Shown in pieces: positions 14,978 to 21,377 of a stretch of 41,464 nt of DNA. The position numbers and the translations under genes were made by a program. Location: NCBI GenBank assembly GCA_937975725.1, contig CALJUL010000103.1, positions 1 through 41,464 of the forward strand. Reading direction: 5' to 3'. Each line of letters starts with the position of its first letter. Positions within the stretch are counted from its first letter, which is position 1. The notes under the pieces are model-generated. The model was given only the letters and a program-made list of their open reading frames with translations, did no database searches and had not been told where the DNA came from. This stretch comes from an uncultured Pseudoxanthomonas sp. (lineage in GTDB: Bacteria > Pseudomonadota > Gammaproteobacteria > Xanthomonadales > Xanthomonadaceae).

Positions 14978-15490
14978 ATGAAAAGCCTCGTTGTTTCATT
15001 GACATTTCTACTGGTGTTGCTGCAAAGCCTTGCTTCTGCTTACGCTGCGGACCGTTGCAACAAAACTACTCAGCGCACTCCTACGCTAGAGCGAGCAGAG
15101 ATTGAGGCGGCCGAGGCTGAAGGCAGATTCAAAAGCAATCCCAGTTCCGAGAATGCAAAATTCGCAGCTAGCACCGCCGCACAATTGGCTGTAGAGACTG
15201 CTGTAAACACTCCATCTGAGACCATCTATGACACCACCTTGGCCCAAAAGCTAAAGGTGGCCATGGGCGGTTCGTACCTCGATCTAACTGCATCCGCCGG
15301 CCAGCCGCGAGAAATGCACATCAATCCAGGCAATGGGTCCGGGGTGCTGTTCTATATCCATGACCCAAAGACCGTAGCCCCTTCCAGGTGCATTGATGGG
15401 ACTTCCCTTCCAATTTCCACTGATTTGTGCAATGTGCTAGTCAGCAACTCACTAGTTACCAAGGTTTCGTGCTTGTCGGATGAGCCGTAG
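14978..15490 (+). CDS. Cassette 11: exported hypothetical protein
   Basis: A 170-residue protein with a clear Sec signal peptide (residues 1-24, MKSLVVSLTFLLVLLQSLAS then AYA-A cleavage), an Ala-rich helical middle and a C-terminal half with paired cysteines. No family recognised. The start lies just after the mutated ATTAAGCCTC core. It stops at TAG shortly before its attC. Confidence 0.72.
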   Translation: MKSLVVSLTFLLVLLQSLASAYAADRCNKTTQRTPTLERAEIEAAEAEGRFKSNPSSENAKFAASTAAQLAVETAVNTPSETIYDTTLAQKLKVAMGGSYLDLTASAGQPREMHINPGNGSGVLFYIHDPKTVAPSRCIDGTSLPISTDLCNVLVSNSLVTKVSCLSDEP

Positions 15491-15496
15491 CATGAG

Positions 15497-15556
15497 GCCT
15501 AACAATTCATTCAAGCCGAAGCCGCTTCGCGGCTCGGCTTAATTCAGGCGTTAGCA
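15497..15556 (+). repeat. attC site 11 (covarying stem)
   Basis: Sixty nucleotides from GCCTAAC to GTTAGCA with the stem CCGAAGCCGC-TTC-GCGGCTCGG; the variant base pair is matched on both arms. Confidence 0.94.
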
Positions 15557-15588
15557 CTCAAAATAACGGAACTGGTGGATTCACTAGG

Positions 15589-15804
15589 ATGGCGACTAAA
15601 AATAGAGTGTTCGTAGTGGTGTTTGTTGTGTTTGCGGCAATCAATCTCATCGACTTTGCGCTCTACGGACAGAACCTACGCAATCTAGCAGGAGCCGCCG
15701 GATTCGGTCTCATGGCCTACGGCTACCATAAGGAATCCCACTTTGCTTCAATTGTTGGCGCCTTGCTCGCTCTCGGATCAATCCTCGTAAAGTACGCGGC
15801 ATGA
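15589..15804 (+). CDS. Cassette 12: small membrane protein
   Basis: A 71-residue protein with two hydrophobic segments (about residues 7-26 and 48-70) and a glycine-rich middle. Not recognised. It has a longer 5' gap (about 33 bp after the core) than most cassettes here. The stop is a TGA overlapping the region just before the attC core. Confidence 0.6.
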   Translation: MATKNRVFVVVFVVFAAINLIDFALYGQNLRNLAGAAGFGLMAYGYHKESHFASIVGALLALGSILVKYAA

Positions 15805-15805
15805 G

Positions 15806-15865
15806 TGCTAACAAATCATTCAAGTCGACGTCGCTTCGCGACGCGGCTTAACTCAGGCGTTAGAC
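15806..15865 (+). repeat. attC site 12 (covarying stem)
   Basis: TGCTAAC to GTTAGAC, with ACAAATC in place of ACAATTC and a GTCGAC-GTCGC...GCGACGCGGC stem. The CGTCGC/GCGACG change is compensated on both arms. Confidence 0.9.
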
Positions 15866-15868
15866 AGC

Positions 15869-16195
15869 GTGAGCGGGACTATCGACACGGAGAGACTCGC
15901 TAGCGACCTTGTTGGACTCGTCAGTTCCAACTTGGATCGCGATGCTCCATTTGGAGGATGGATGGTCGATGAGGGGCAACGAGTTCTCGCTAGCGCACAG
16001 GCGCTTCTTTCGGCCATTCACTCAGGCTCAGTCGGCACTTTACTCAACACGGTATCGGCAATCGACTTCCTAGGCCGCTCATGGCTGGAGGTTCACAGTG
16101 AATGTTACTTGACGGCGGTCAGGCTTCACTCACAGTTGGTTGAGTTGCCGTCCAACAACTCATTCAAGTCGAACCCGCGTCGCGGATCGGCTTAA
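15869..16195 (+). CDS. Cassette 13: hypothetical protein with attC-encoded tail
   Basis: A 108-residue, mainly helical protein that starts with GTG directly after the R' core; no better start is visible. No family recognised. The reading frame continues through the degenerate attC 13 and ends with NNSFKSNPRRGSA, the same kind of attC-encoded tail as in cassette 10. Both flanking cores carry substitutions, so this gene may be decaying. Confidence 0.55.
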   Translation: MSGTIDTERLASDLVGLVSSNLDRDAPFGGWMVDEGQRVLASAQALLSAIHSGSVGTLLNTVSAIDFLGRSWLEVHSECYLTAVRLHSQLVELPSNNSFKSNPRRGSA

Positions 16196-16209
16196 TTAGG
16201 ACATCAGGT
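16150..16209 (+). repeat. attC site 13 (degenerate)
   Basis: R'' is GTCCAAC and R' is ATCAGGT. The stem CGAACCCGC-GTC-GCGGATCGG has mispairs, and the expected AATTCAGGC before R' reads AATTAGGAC. It is recognisable by position, length and flanking AACTCATTCAAG. Confidence 0.8.
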
Positions 16210-16213
16210 ACCT

Positions 16214-16471
16214 ATGATGACCAACTATTATTCAAACAATCTCTGGCACTGGCTAAACATTCTGATTGGCGGTGCCGTTCTGGCATTAACAATCCATCGG
16301 GCTCTTGTTTCATATGCTGCCGGCTCGCTGCAATTCTCTTCCCAGAAGTACGGATTCACCTTTCTTGGCATCGAGGCCGCAGCGATCTATGCCGCATTGA
16401 TACTAGGAGCAAGTCTTATCATTGGTATTGGTTGGCGGGGACTGCGGCATAGCCAGCCCGGCGCCCAATAA
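16214..16471 (+). CDS. Cassette 14: small membrane protein
   Basis: An 85-residue protein with two hydrophobic helices (about residues 12-32 and 48-73). Not recognised. The first ATG is five bases after the AGG in the decayed ATCAGGT core, with a second in-frame ATG right after it. The TAA stop lies in the decayed R'' core of attC 14. Confidence 0.6.
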   Translation: MMTNYYSNNLWHWLNILIGGAVLALTIHRALVSYAAGSLQFSSQKYGFTFLGIEAAAIYAALILGASLIIGIGWRGLRHSQPGAQ

Positions 16472-16522
16472 TTCACCCAAGCCGAGACCTCTCCGCGGCA
16501 CGGCTTAATTCAGGCATTAGGC
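16463..16522 (+). repeat. attC site 14 (degenerate)
   Basis: R'' is GCCCAAT and R' is ATTAGGC, so the conserved AAC/GTT pair is lost on both sides. The hairpin CCGAGACCTCTCCGCGGCACGG no longer pairs well. Confidence 0.8.
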
Positions 16523-16553
16523 CTTTCATCCAACAACATCGGGTACGAGAGAA

Positions 16554-16949
16554 ATGCACTATATTGAGCTTGTCGCAAGCTTGGCCGTAATCCAGTTTCT
16601 TGCGTTCGGAGCTCTAGCCGGGCGGGCACGCCGGTTGTCCGGCCTCAAAGCACCAGCCATTTCCGGTCACGAAGGCTTTGAGCGCATGTATCGCGTGCAA
16701 ATGAACACACTTGAAGTGCTTGTTGCCTTTTTACCTGCTCTCTTCCTCTCGGCAAGGTACTGGCCTCCCACTGCTATCGCAGCACTTGGGTTCACCTACC
16801 TCATTGGCCGTCTAATCTATTGGCGAGCATACGTTGGCGACCCTTCAAAAAGAGGAATCGGCTTCATGCTGTCCATCATCCCGACAATTTTGCTAGCAAT
16901 TTTTGCACTACTCGGCGTCTGCTTAGCCATAACCGGCATGAAAGCCTAA
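16554..16949 (+). CDS. Cassette 15: MAPEG-family membrane protein
   Basis: A 131-residue protein of the MAPEG family (membrane-associated proteins in eicosanoid and glutathione metabolism). It has about four membrane helices and the signature stretch GFERMYRVQMNTLEVLVAF after the first helix. Bacterial members include glutathione transferases, but substrates are mostly unknown. A GAGAGAA sequence precedes the ATG. The TAA stop is in the R'' core of attC 15. It is the last cassette before the backbone resumes. Confidence 0.85.
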   Translation: MHYIELVASLAVIQFLAFGALAGRARRLSGLKAPAISGHEGFERMYRVQMNTLEVLVAFLPALFLSARYWPPTAIAALGFTYLIGRLIYWRAYVGDPSKRGIGFMLSIIPTILLAIFALLGVCLAITGMKA

Positions 16950-17003
16950 CAATTCATTCAAGCCGATTCCGCTCCGCGGCGGAGCTTGATCCAGACTCCA
17001 TGA
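16944..17003 (+). repeat. attC site 15 (terminal, R' lost)
   Basis: R'' GCCTAAC and the ATTCATTCAAGCCGATTCC arm are intact, but the right half reads GGCGGAGCTTGATCCAGACT and ends in CTCCAT where GTTRRRY is expected. This is the right edge of the array. Confidence 0.8.
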
Positions 17004-17047
17004 CTCGATCCGGCGCCGCGATGCGACCCGACTCATACACCGAGCCA

Positions 17048-17716
17048 ATGAACCCCGCAGCGCCCGTCATCGTCTTCGACTTCGACCTCACCCTGACGCG
17101 GTGGGACACGGCCGACCGTTTCTTCCGGTGGCTGCTGCGCCGCGATGCGTGGCGCATGGCGCTGGTGGTGGTGGCGCTGCCCGTGCTGGGTCCGCTCCTG
17201 CTGAGCAGGCCCACGCGGAAATGGCCGGTCCGGTTCGCCGTGTGGGTGGCGACGGTGGGCCGCACGGCCGAGGCGCTGCCGGCGCTGGTGGACGAACACC
17301 TGCGGTCCCTGCCGGCCGGCGAGGCCGAAGTGTTCCTGCCCGCCGCGCTGGACCGGCTGCGGGCGCACGTGGCCCGCGGGGATCGGGTGGTCATCGCCAC
17401 CGGCTGTCTGGAGGTGCTGGCGCGGGCCCTGCTGGAGCGCGCCGGGCTGGGTCACGTGCCGCTGGTCGCCTCGACGCTGCGCCCGTTCCTGGGCGGGCTG
17501 GTGCGGGACCAGCATTGCTTCGGCGCCCGCAAGGTGCCCATGCTTGCGGCACGGGACTTCCCTCCCCCGTGGGCGGTGGCCTATACCGATCATCGCGCGG
17601 ATCTGCCGGTACTCCGGCTGAGCACCGAGCGCTATCTTGTCAGTCCCACGCCCGAGTGCCTGGCCCGCATCGAACACGCCCTGGCGATCAAGGCCACGGT
17701 GCTCGCCTGGCGGTGA
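17048..17716 (+). CDS. HAD-superfamily phosphatase, PgpC/YfhB-like
   Basis: A ~222-residue HAD hydrolase with the nucleophile motif VFDFDLTLT at the N-terminus, a WDTADRFFRWLLRR cap start and a membrane-associating hydrophobic stretch, then VVIATG (motif II) and YTDHRADLP (motif IV). This arrangement resembles phosphatidylglycerophosphatase C (YfhB), although the substrate is not certain. High GC marks the return to the backbone. In-frame ATGs at 17000 and 17021 are alternatives, but the first overlaps the degenerate attC, so I prefer the one directly before the conserved core. Confidence 0.85.
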   Translation: MNPAAPVIVFDFDLTLTRWDTADRFFRWLLRRDAWRMALVVVALPVLGPLLLSRPTRKWPVRFAVWVATVGRTAEALPALVDEHLRSLPAGEAEVFLPAALDRLRAHVARGDRVVIATGCLEVLARALLERAGLGHVPLVASTLRPFLGGLVRDQHCFGARKVPMLAARDFPPPWAVAYTDHRADLPVLRLSTERYLVSPTPECLARIEHALAIKATVLAWR

Positions 17717-17741
17717 AGGCGTCGGCCCGGCAATGCAGCCG

Positions 17742-17760
17742 GCCGGGTTGCGCAACCGGC
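17742..17760. repeat. Inverted repeat between HAD and VOC genes
   Basis: GCCGG-G-TTGCGCAACCGGC is a near-perfect palindrome in the 68-bp gap. It could be an operator or a weak mRNA hairpin; there is no T-run. Confidence 0.35.
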
Positions 17761-17784
17761 ACCCGTCCATCTACGGAGCACACC

Positions 17785-18165
17785 ATGCAGCGCGTGACAG
17801 GCATCGGAGGCATCTTCTTCAAGTCCGCGGACCCGAAGGCGCTGGGTGCCTGGTACCGCGACCACCTGGGGCTGGACGTGACCGGCTGGGGCGGCGTCGT
17901 GTTCCCGTGGGGCGGGGACGGCAGTCCTCCGGGTGCGACGATCTGGTGCCCCTTCGCACAGGACACGGACCACATGGCGCCGGGCCGCGCGTCCTTCATG
18001 GTCAACTTCCGCGTCGCCGACCTGGACGCGCTGCTGGCGGTCCTGCGCAACGAGGGCTGCAACGTCGTCGACGGGACGGAAACCTCGGAACAGGGCAAGT
18101 TCGGCTGGGTCATCGACCCCGAAGGCAACAAGGTCGAGTTGTGGGAACCGCCGCCGGGTCAATGA
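17785..18165 (+). CDS. VOC-family (glyoxalase/bleomycin-resistance-like) protein
   Basis: A 126-residue protein of the vicinal-oxygen-chelate fold: an opening GIGGIFFKSADPKALGAWYRD, a repeated beta-alpha-beta module and the ending GWVIDPEGNKVELWEPP, which includes the usual metal-ligand glutamate. Members act on many small molecules, so no substrate can be given. It follows the HAD gene on the same strand. Confidence 0.88.
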   Translation: MQRVTGIGGIFFKSADPKALGAWYRDHLGLDVTGWGGVVFPWGGDGSPPGATIWCPFAQDTDHMAPGRASFMVNFRVADLDALLAVLRNEGCNVVDGTETSEQGKFGWVIDPEGNKVELWEPPPGQ

Positions 18166-18249
18166 AGCCCGCGCTGCATGCGGCGATGCGTGCGAGCCGG
18201 GCACGTCGCCACTCCATTCCCGGCGCCACGTCGATCAGGAGGAAAGAAG

Positions 18250-18498
18250 ATGCTGCAACTCCGCCCCGGTTGTGAATGCTGCGACCGCGACCTGCCGCCG
18301 GATTCGCAGGAAGCGTTCATTTGCTCGTTCGAATGCACGCTCTGCGCTTCGTGCGCGCAAGCCAGGCTCGGCGGCCTCTGTCCCAATTGCGGCGGCGAAC
18401 TGGTCCGGCGCCCGCGCCGCCCAGCCGGCGAGCTGGCCGGCAATCCGCCTTCCACCACCCGTGTCTTCAAGCCGCAGGGGTGCATGCAGGCAGCTTGA
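18250..18498 (+). CDS. DUF1272-family cysteine-rich protein
   Basis: An 82-residue protein with two zinc-ribbon-like cysteine groups (CECCDRD; CSFECTLCASCA; CPNCGGELVRRP), which is the DUF1272 family pattern. Function is unknown; zinc binding is an inference from the cysteines. The ATG has a strong AGGAGGAAAG ribosome binding site, which decides against a start 24 codons upstream. Confidence 0.88.
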   Translation: MLQLRPGCECCDRDLPPDSQEAFICSFECTLCASCAQARLGGLCPNCGGELVRRPRRPAGELAGNPPSTTRVFKPQGCMQAA

Positions 18499-18606
18499 TG
18501 CCTGCCAGGTCAGCACACCGGCATTCCCTGCGTTCCCCGGGTGGCTGCGGTCTCGGCATCCACCGTGGAATGCGCCACCGAACCCCGACAAGGAAGGAAA
18601 CCCGCC

Positions 18607-19047
18607 ATGTCCCTCCGCACGCTCCGTTCCACCGCCTGCCTGCTGCTGGCCTGCCTGGGCCTGCCCCTGGCCTCCGCCCAGTCATCGCCTCCGGACGGCT
18701 ATGGGCTGACCAAGGAGCAGGCGATCGAAGTCTGCAAGCCCGCCGGCGAGCGCGCCTATCTCGCCCGGTTGGTCTGCCCGGACGATTCGCACCCCGCGTT
18801 CGCGCGCATCGGCAGCGTGGGCCTGCGCCACGAGTTCCCCGCCGGCATGAGCGAGGACGAGCGCATGAAGATCGTGATGGCTGCGCTGGAGAACGCCGCG
18901 CTGGAGCCCGGCAGCACCGATCACCACATGATTGACGGGTATTCGGTGGAATGCGGCAAGACCCGGATCACGCTCTACCTCGACATGTACCACTGCGACC
19001 GCCCGCCGCCGGACATCGCGCCGGCGGGCTTCACGATCCTGCGCTGA
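18607..19047 (+). CDS. Exported protein of unknown function
   Basis: A 146-residue protein with a Sec signal peptide (hydrophobic residues 10-22, cleavage after ASA at about residue 26). The mature part has four cysteines that could form disulphides. Not recognised. A GGAAGGAAA ribosome binding site precedes the chosen ATG. A GC-rich stem-loop (19067-19074 with 19081-19088) without a T-run lies between it and the convergent gene. Confidence 0.75.
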   Translation: MSLRTLRSTACLLLACLGLPLASAQSSPPDGYGLTKEQAIEVCKPAGERAYLARLVCPDDSHPAFARIGSVGLRHEFPAGMSEDERMKIVMAALENAALEPGSTDHHMIDGYSVECGKTRITLYLDMYHCDRPPPDIAPAGFTILR

Positions 19048-19110
19048 CGCGGGGCGTGCGGCGGGAGCGCGGCGCGCCCTCGCCGCGCATGAGCACCAAC
19101 GGCACGCAGC

Positions 19111-19347
19111 TCAGTGCGAGCAGCCGCCGCAGCATTGCCCCGGCTTGCGCTCCTGCGGCTCGCCGGGCTCCACCTGCTCGCCAGCCTCGCGGAGGATGGC
19201 GACCACCTTGTCGGTGGACAGCGTGGTCATGACCATCAGGCGGCCGGTGGCGGGCTCCACCATCACTTCGGCCTCGGGGTCCCAGGCGCGCAGCGCCTCG
19301 GTCATGGCCTGCCGGCGCTGCGGGAAGCTGCTGTGCGGATCGGACAT
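19111..19347 (-). CDS. Small CCGGC-tailed protein A (HMA-like, probable metal binder)
   Basis: A 78-residue protein whose first 60 residues suggest an alpha-beta-beta-alpha-beta fold like heavy-metal-associated domains, but without the usual N-terminal CxxC. Instead the C-terminus ends QCCGGCSH, with C72, C73, C76 and H78 as possible copper or other metal ligands. A second protein with the same ending is encoded at 28300. The gene has its own perfect FNR box at the right spacing and is divergent from nnrS. Copper delivery or sensing during anaerobic growth is my inference; no function is known to me. Confidence 0.82.
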   Translation of the reverse strand: MSDPHSSFPQRRQAMTEALRAWDPEAEVMVEPATGRLMVMTTLSTDKVVAILREAGEQVEPGEPQERKPGQCCGGCSH

Positions 19348-19424
19348 CGGAGATTCCTGTGCATGGGAAAGCGGCGCCGGCGGCGCCCGGGGAGCCACTG
19401 TAGGCAGGCGCCGGGGCGGGCTCC

Positions 19425-19438
19425 TTGATCGGGATCAA
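19425..19438 (-). promoter_or_regulatory. FNR box of the CCGGC protein A promoter
   Basis: TTGATCGGGATCAA is a perfect FNR site. For the minus strand it predicts a start at 19390, with TACAGT (19402-19397) as the -10, exactly the class II geometry. It also lies 86.5 bp from the predicted nnrS start. Confidence 0.85.
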
Positions 19439-19469
19439 GCCGGGTGCAGGCGGGGAAATCCGCAGCGGC

Positions 19470-19483
19470 CTGACCCATGTCAA
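19470..19483 (+). promoter_or_regulatory. FNR/DNR-type box of the nnrS promoter
   Basis: CTGACCCATGTCAA is a TTGAC-N4-GTCAA site with one mismatch. It is centred exactly 41.5 bp upstream of the A of the nnrS ATG, with CACAGT (19506-19511) as a -10-like hexamer. Confidence 0.6.
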
Positions 19484-19517
19484 GGCATGCTCACGCCTGC
19501 GGCGGCACAGTGCGCGC

Positions 19518-20780
19518 ATGAGAATCGATGTCGTTCCCCCGCCTTCGTCCCCGCGCCCCGCGCCGCCCGCGCTGCGCGGCGTCTCGCCCGCCTGGCTGGC
19601 GCATGCGCCGCACCGGCTGATGTTCTTCGTCGGCGCGGCCAACGTGCTGCTGGCGATGCTGTGGTGGGCGCTGTGGCTGGCCAGCGTGCGCTGGGGCGGC
19701 TGGAGCATGCCGGAGACGCCGGTCTACGCCGGCTGGCTGCACGCCTTCATCATGCAGTACCTCGTGCTGCCCAGTTTCATCTTCGGCTTCCTGCTGACGG
19801 TGTTCCCGCGCTGGATGGGGCTGCCCGAGCTCAAGCGCTGGCACTACGTGCCGGTGGGCATCGGCCTGATGGGCGGGCAGGCGGCGATCCTGCTGGGCGC
19901 CGCGGGCTGGGATGCTGGGCTGACGGTGGGCCTGTGGATGGCGCTGGCGGGCTGGACCTCGGCGCTGCTCACGCTGGGCCGGCTGCTGGCCGACGACAAG
20001 GGCAGGACGTGGCACGCGCGTTCGTGTTTCGCCGGTCTGCTGCTGGGCTGGCTGGGGCTGGCCATGTTCATCGCCTTCGTGCTGGGTGCGTCGGCCACGT
20101 GGGCCTTCGCCAGCATCAAGTTGGGCGGCTTCGGCCTGCTGCTGCCGGTGTACATGACGGTCGCTCACCGCATGTTCCCGTTCTTCGCCGGCAACGCAGT
20201 ACCGGGCTACCGGGCCTGGCGCCCGCTGGGGTGGCTGGCTGCGATGTGGGCGCTGCTGATGGCGCACCTGGGACTGGAGCTGGTGCACGCTTACGCCTGG
20301 CTGTGGCTGGCCGACACGCCGCTGCTGGCGCTGACCGCGTGGGCGGTGTACCGCTGGTGGCCGCGCGGCCGCATGCCGGGGCTGCTGGCGGTGCTGTTCA
20401 TCGGCACCGCGTGGTTGCCGGCCACGTTCCTGCTGTACGTGGTGCAGAGCGCGACATATCTGGCGACTGGGGACTTCGTGCTGGGGCGCGCGCCGATGCA
20501 CGCGCTGTTCATCGGCTTCTTCGGCAGCCTGCTGGTGGCGATGGTCACGCGGGTGACGCAGGGCCATTCCGGGCGCCCGCTGGTGATGCCGAAGGCGGCC
20601 TGGTTCGCCTTCGCCGCGTTGCAGGCGGTGGCGGTGATGCGGGTGGTGGCCGAAGTGGCGCCGGACGGCATGGCCTGGCAGGCAGCAGCCGCGTTCGGCT
20701 GGCTGGTGGCGCTGCTGCCGTGGGTGGGCCGGATCGGCTGGATCTACCTGACCCCGCGCGCGGACGGGCGGCCGGGATGA
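19518..20780 (+). CDS. nnrS: NnrS-family membrane protein (NO response)
   Basis: NnrS is a heme- and copper-containing membrane protein that helps bacteria cope with nitrosative stress; its exact reaction is unsettled. The 420-residue protein has about twelve hydrophobic helices and conserved histidine segments (LHAFIMQYLVLPSFIFGFLL, TVAHRMFPFFAGN, MHALFIGFFGSLL, VTRVTQGHSGRPL). The chosen ATG is the only one fitting the family start and the FNR-box spacing; no ribosome binding site is visible. It heads an operon with sirB2 and three further genes. Confidence 0.92.
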   Translation: MRIDVVPPPSSPRPAPPALRGVSPAWLAHAPHRLMFFVGAANVLLAMLWWALWLASVRWGGWSMPETPVYAGWLHAFIMQYLVLPSFIFGFLLTVFPRWMGLPELKRWHYVPVGIGLMGGQAAILLGAAGWDAGLTVGLWMALAGWTSALLTLGRLLADDKGRTWHARSCFAGLLLGWLGLAMFIAFVLGASATWAFASIKLGGFGLLLPVYMTVAHRMFPFFAGNAVPGYRAWRPLGWLAAMWALLMAHLGLELVHAYAWLWLADTPLLALTAWAVYRWWPRGRMPGLLAVLFIGTAWLPATFLLYVVQSATYLATGDFVLGRAPMHALFIGFFGSLLVAMVTRVTQGHSGRPLVMPKAAWFAFAALQAVAVMRVVAEVAPDGMAWQAAAAFGWLVALLPWVGRIGWIYLTPRADGRPG

Positions 20781-21223
20781 GCGCCGTGGACACGATGGGC
20801 ATGCTGGGCGCAGTGAGTCCGATGATCGCCTTCTACCCGGACATCAAACTGGTGCACATGGGCGCCGCGCTCGCCAGCGGCGGACTGTTCGCGCTGCGTG
20901 CGCTGGCGCTGCTGGCCGGCATGCGCTGGCCACGTGCGGCGGCGGTGCGCTACCTCAGCTACACCATCGATACGGTGCTGCTGACCGGCGCGATGATGCT
21001 GCTGACGATCCTGCCGGCCGGACTGTTCGCCAACGGCTGGCTGTGGGTGAAGCTGGGCTTCGTGGCGGCCTACATCGGGCTGGGCATCGCCGCATTCCGG
21101 CCGCGGCGCGGAACGCGCGCGCGCATCTTGCTGGTGGCCGCGGCGCTGCTGTGCTTCGTGCAGGTGTACGCCATCGCCCGCGCGCACCATCCGTTGGGCC
21201 TGCTGTTGTGGCTGGGGAACTGA
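20777..21223 (+). CDS. SirB2-family membrane protein
   Basis: A 148-residue protein with four hydrophobic helices and the SirB2 pattern (YPDIKLVHMGAALASGGLF, then RYLSYTIDTVLLTGAMMLL). The molecular role of SirB2 proteins is not known. It overlaps the nnrS stop as ATGA, so its function is probably linked to NnrS; the histidine in KLVHMG could bind a cofactor. Confidence 0.85.
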   Translation: MSAVDTMGMLGAVSPMIAFYPDIKLVHMGAALASGGLFALRALALLAGMRWPRAAAVRYLSYTIDTVLLTGAMMLLTILPAGLFANGWLWVKLGFVAAYIGLGIAAFRPRRGTRARILLVAAALLCFVQVYAIARAHHPLGLLLWLGN

Positions 21224-21224
21224 C

Positions 21225-21377
21225 ATGATCGACGACGCCCTGTGCGAGTGGATGCTGACCGAAGCCGCGGCATGCGCCGGCGGCGGGGTGCGCGAGGCGC
21301 TGGACGCGGCCGGCGTCGCGGCGGACGAAGCCTTCCACGACGCCGCCGATACCGGCATCGAATCCGCGGCGCCATGA
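21225..21377 (+). CDS. Small hypothetical protein (50 aa)
   Basis: A 50-residue acidic, Ala-rich ORF (MIDDALCEWMLTEAAACAGG at the start) beginning one base after the sirB2 stop, with GGGGAA upstream. Its stop overlaps the next start as ATGA. Its placement inside a tightly coupled operon is the main evidence that it is real. Two cysteines (C7, C17) are present. No family recognised. Confidence 0.6.
   Translation: MIDDALCEWMLTEAAACAGGGVREALDAAGVAADEAFHDAADTGIESAAP

Noticed and set aside
10090..17003. CRISPR array interpretation of the regularly recurring ~60-bp repeats
   Set aside because: Spacing is 200-600 bp, each interval holds one ORF on the same strand, the repeats fold with attC core motifs, and no cas genes are present.
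10090..17003. Insertion-sequence or MITE family for the 60-bp repeats
   Set aside because: There are no target-site duplications or transposase genes. The R''/R' cores and match of each cassette start to its own end are specific to integron cassettes.
19067..19088. Stem-loop between the exported protein and CCGGC protein A as a terminator
   Set aside because: The 8-bp GC stem has no T-run on either side, so I mention it only as a possible mRNA end structure.
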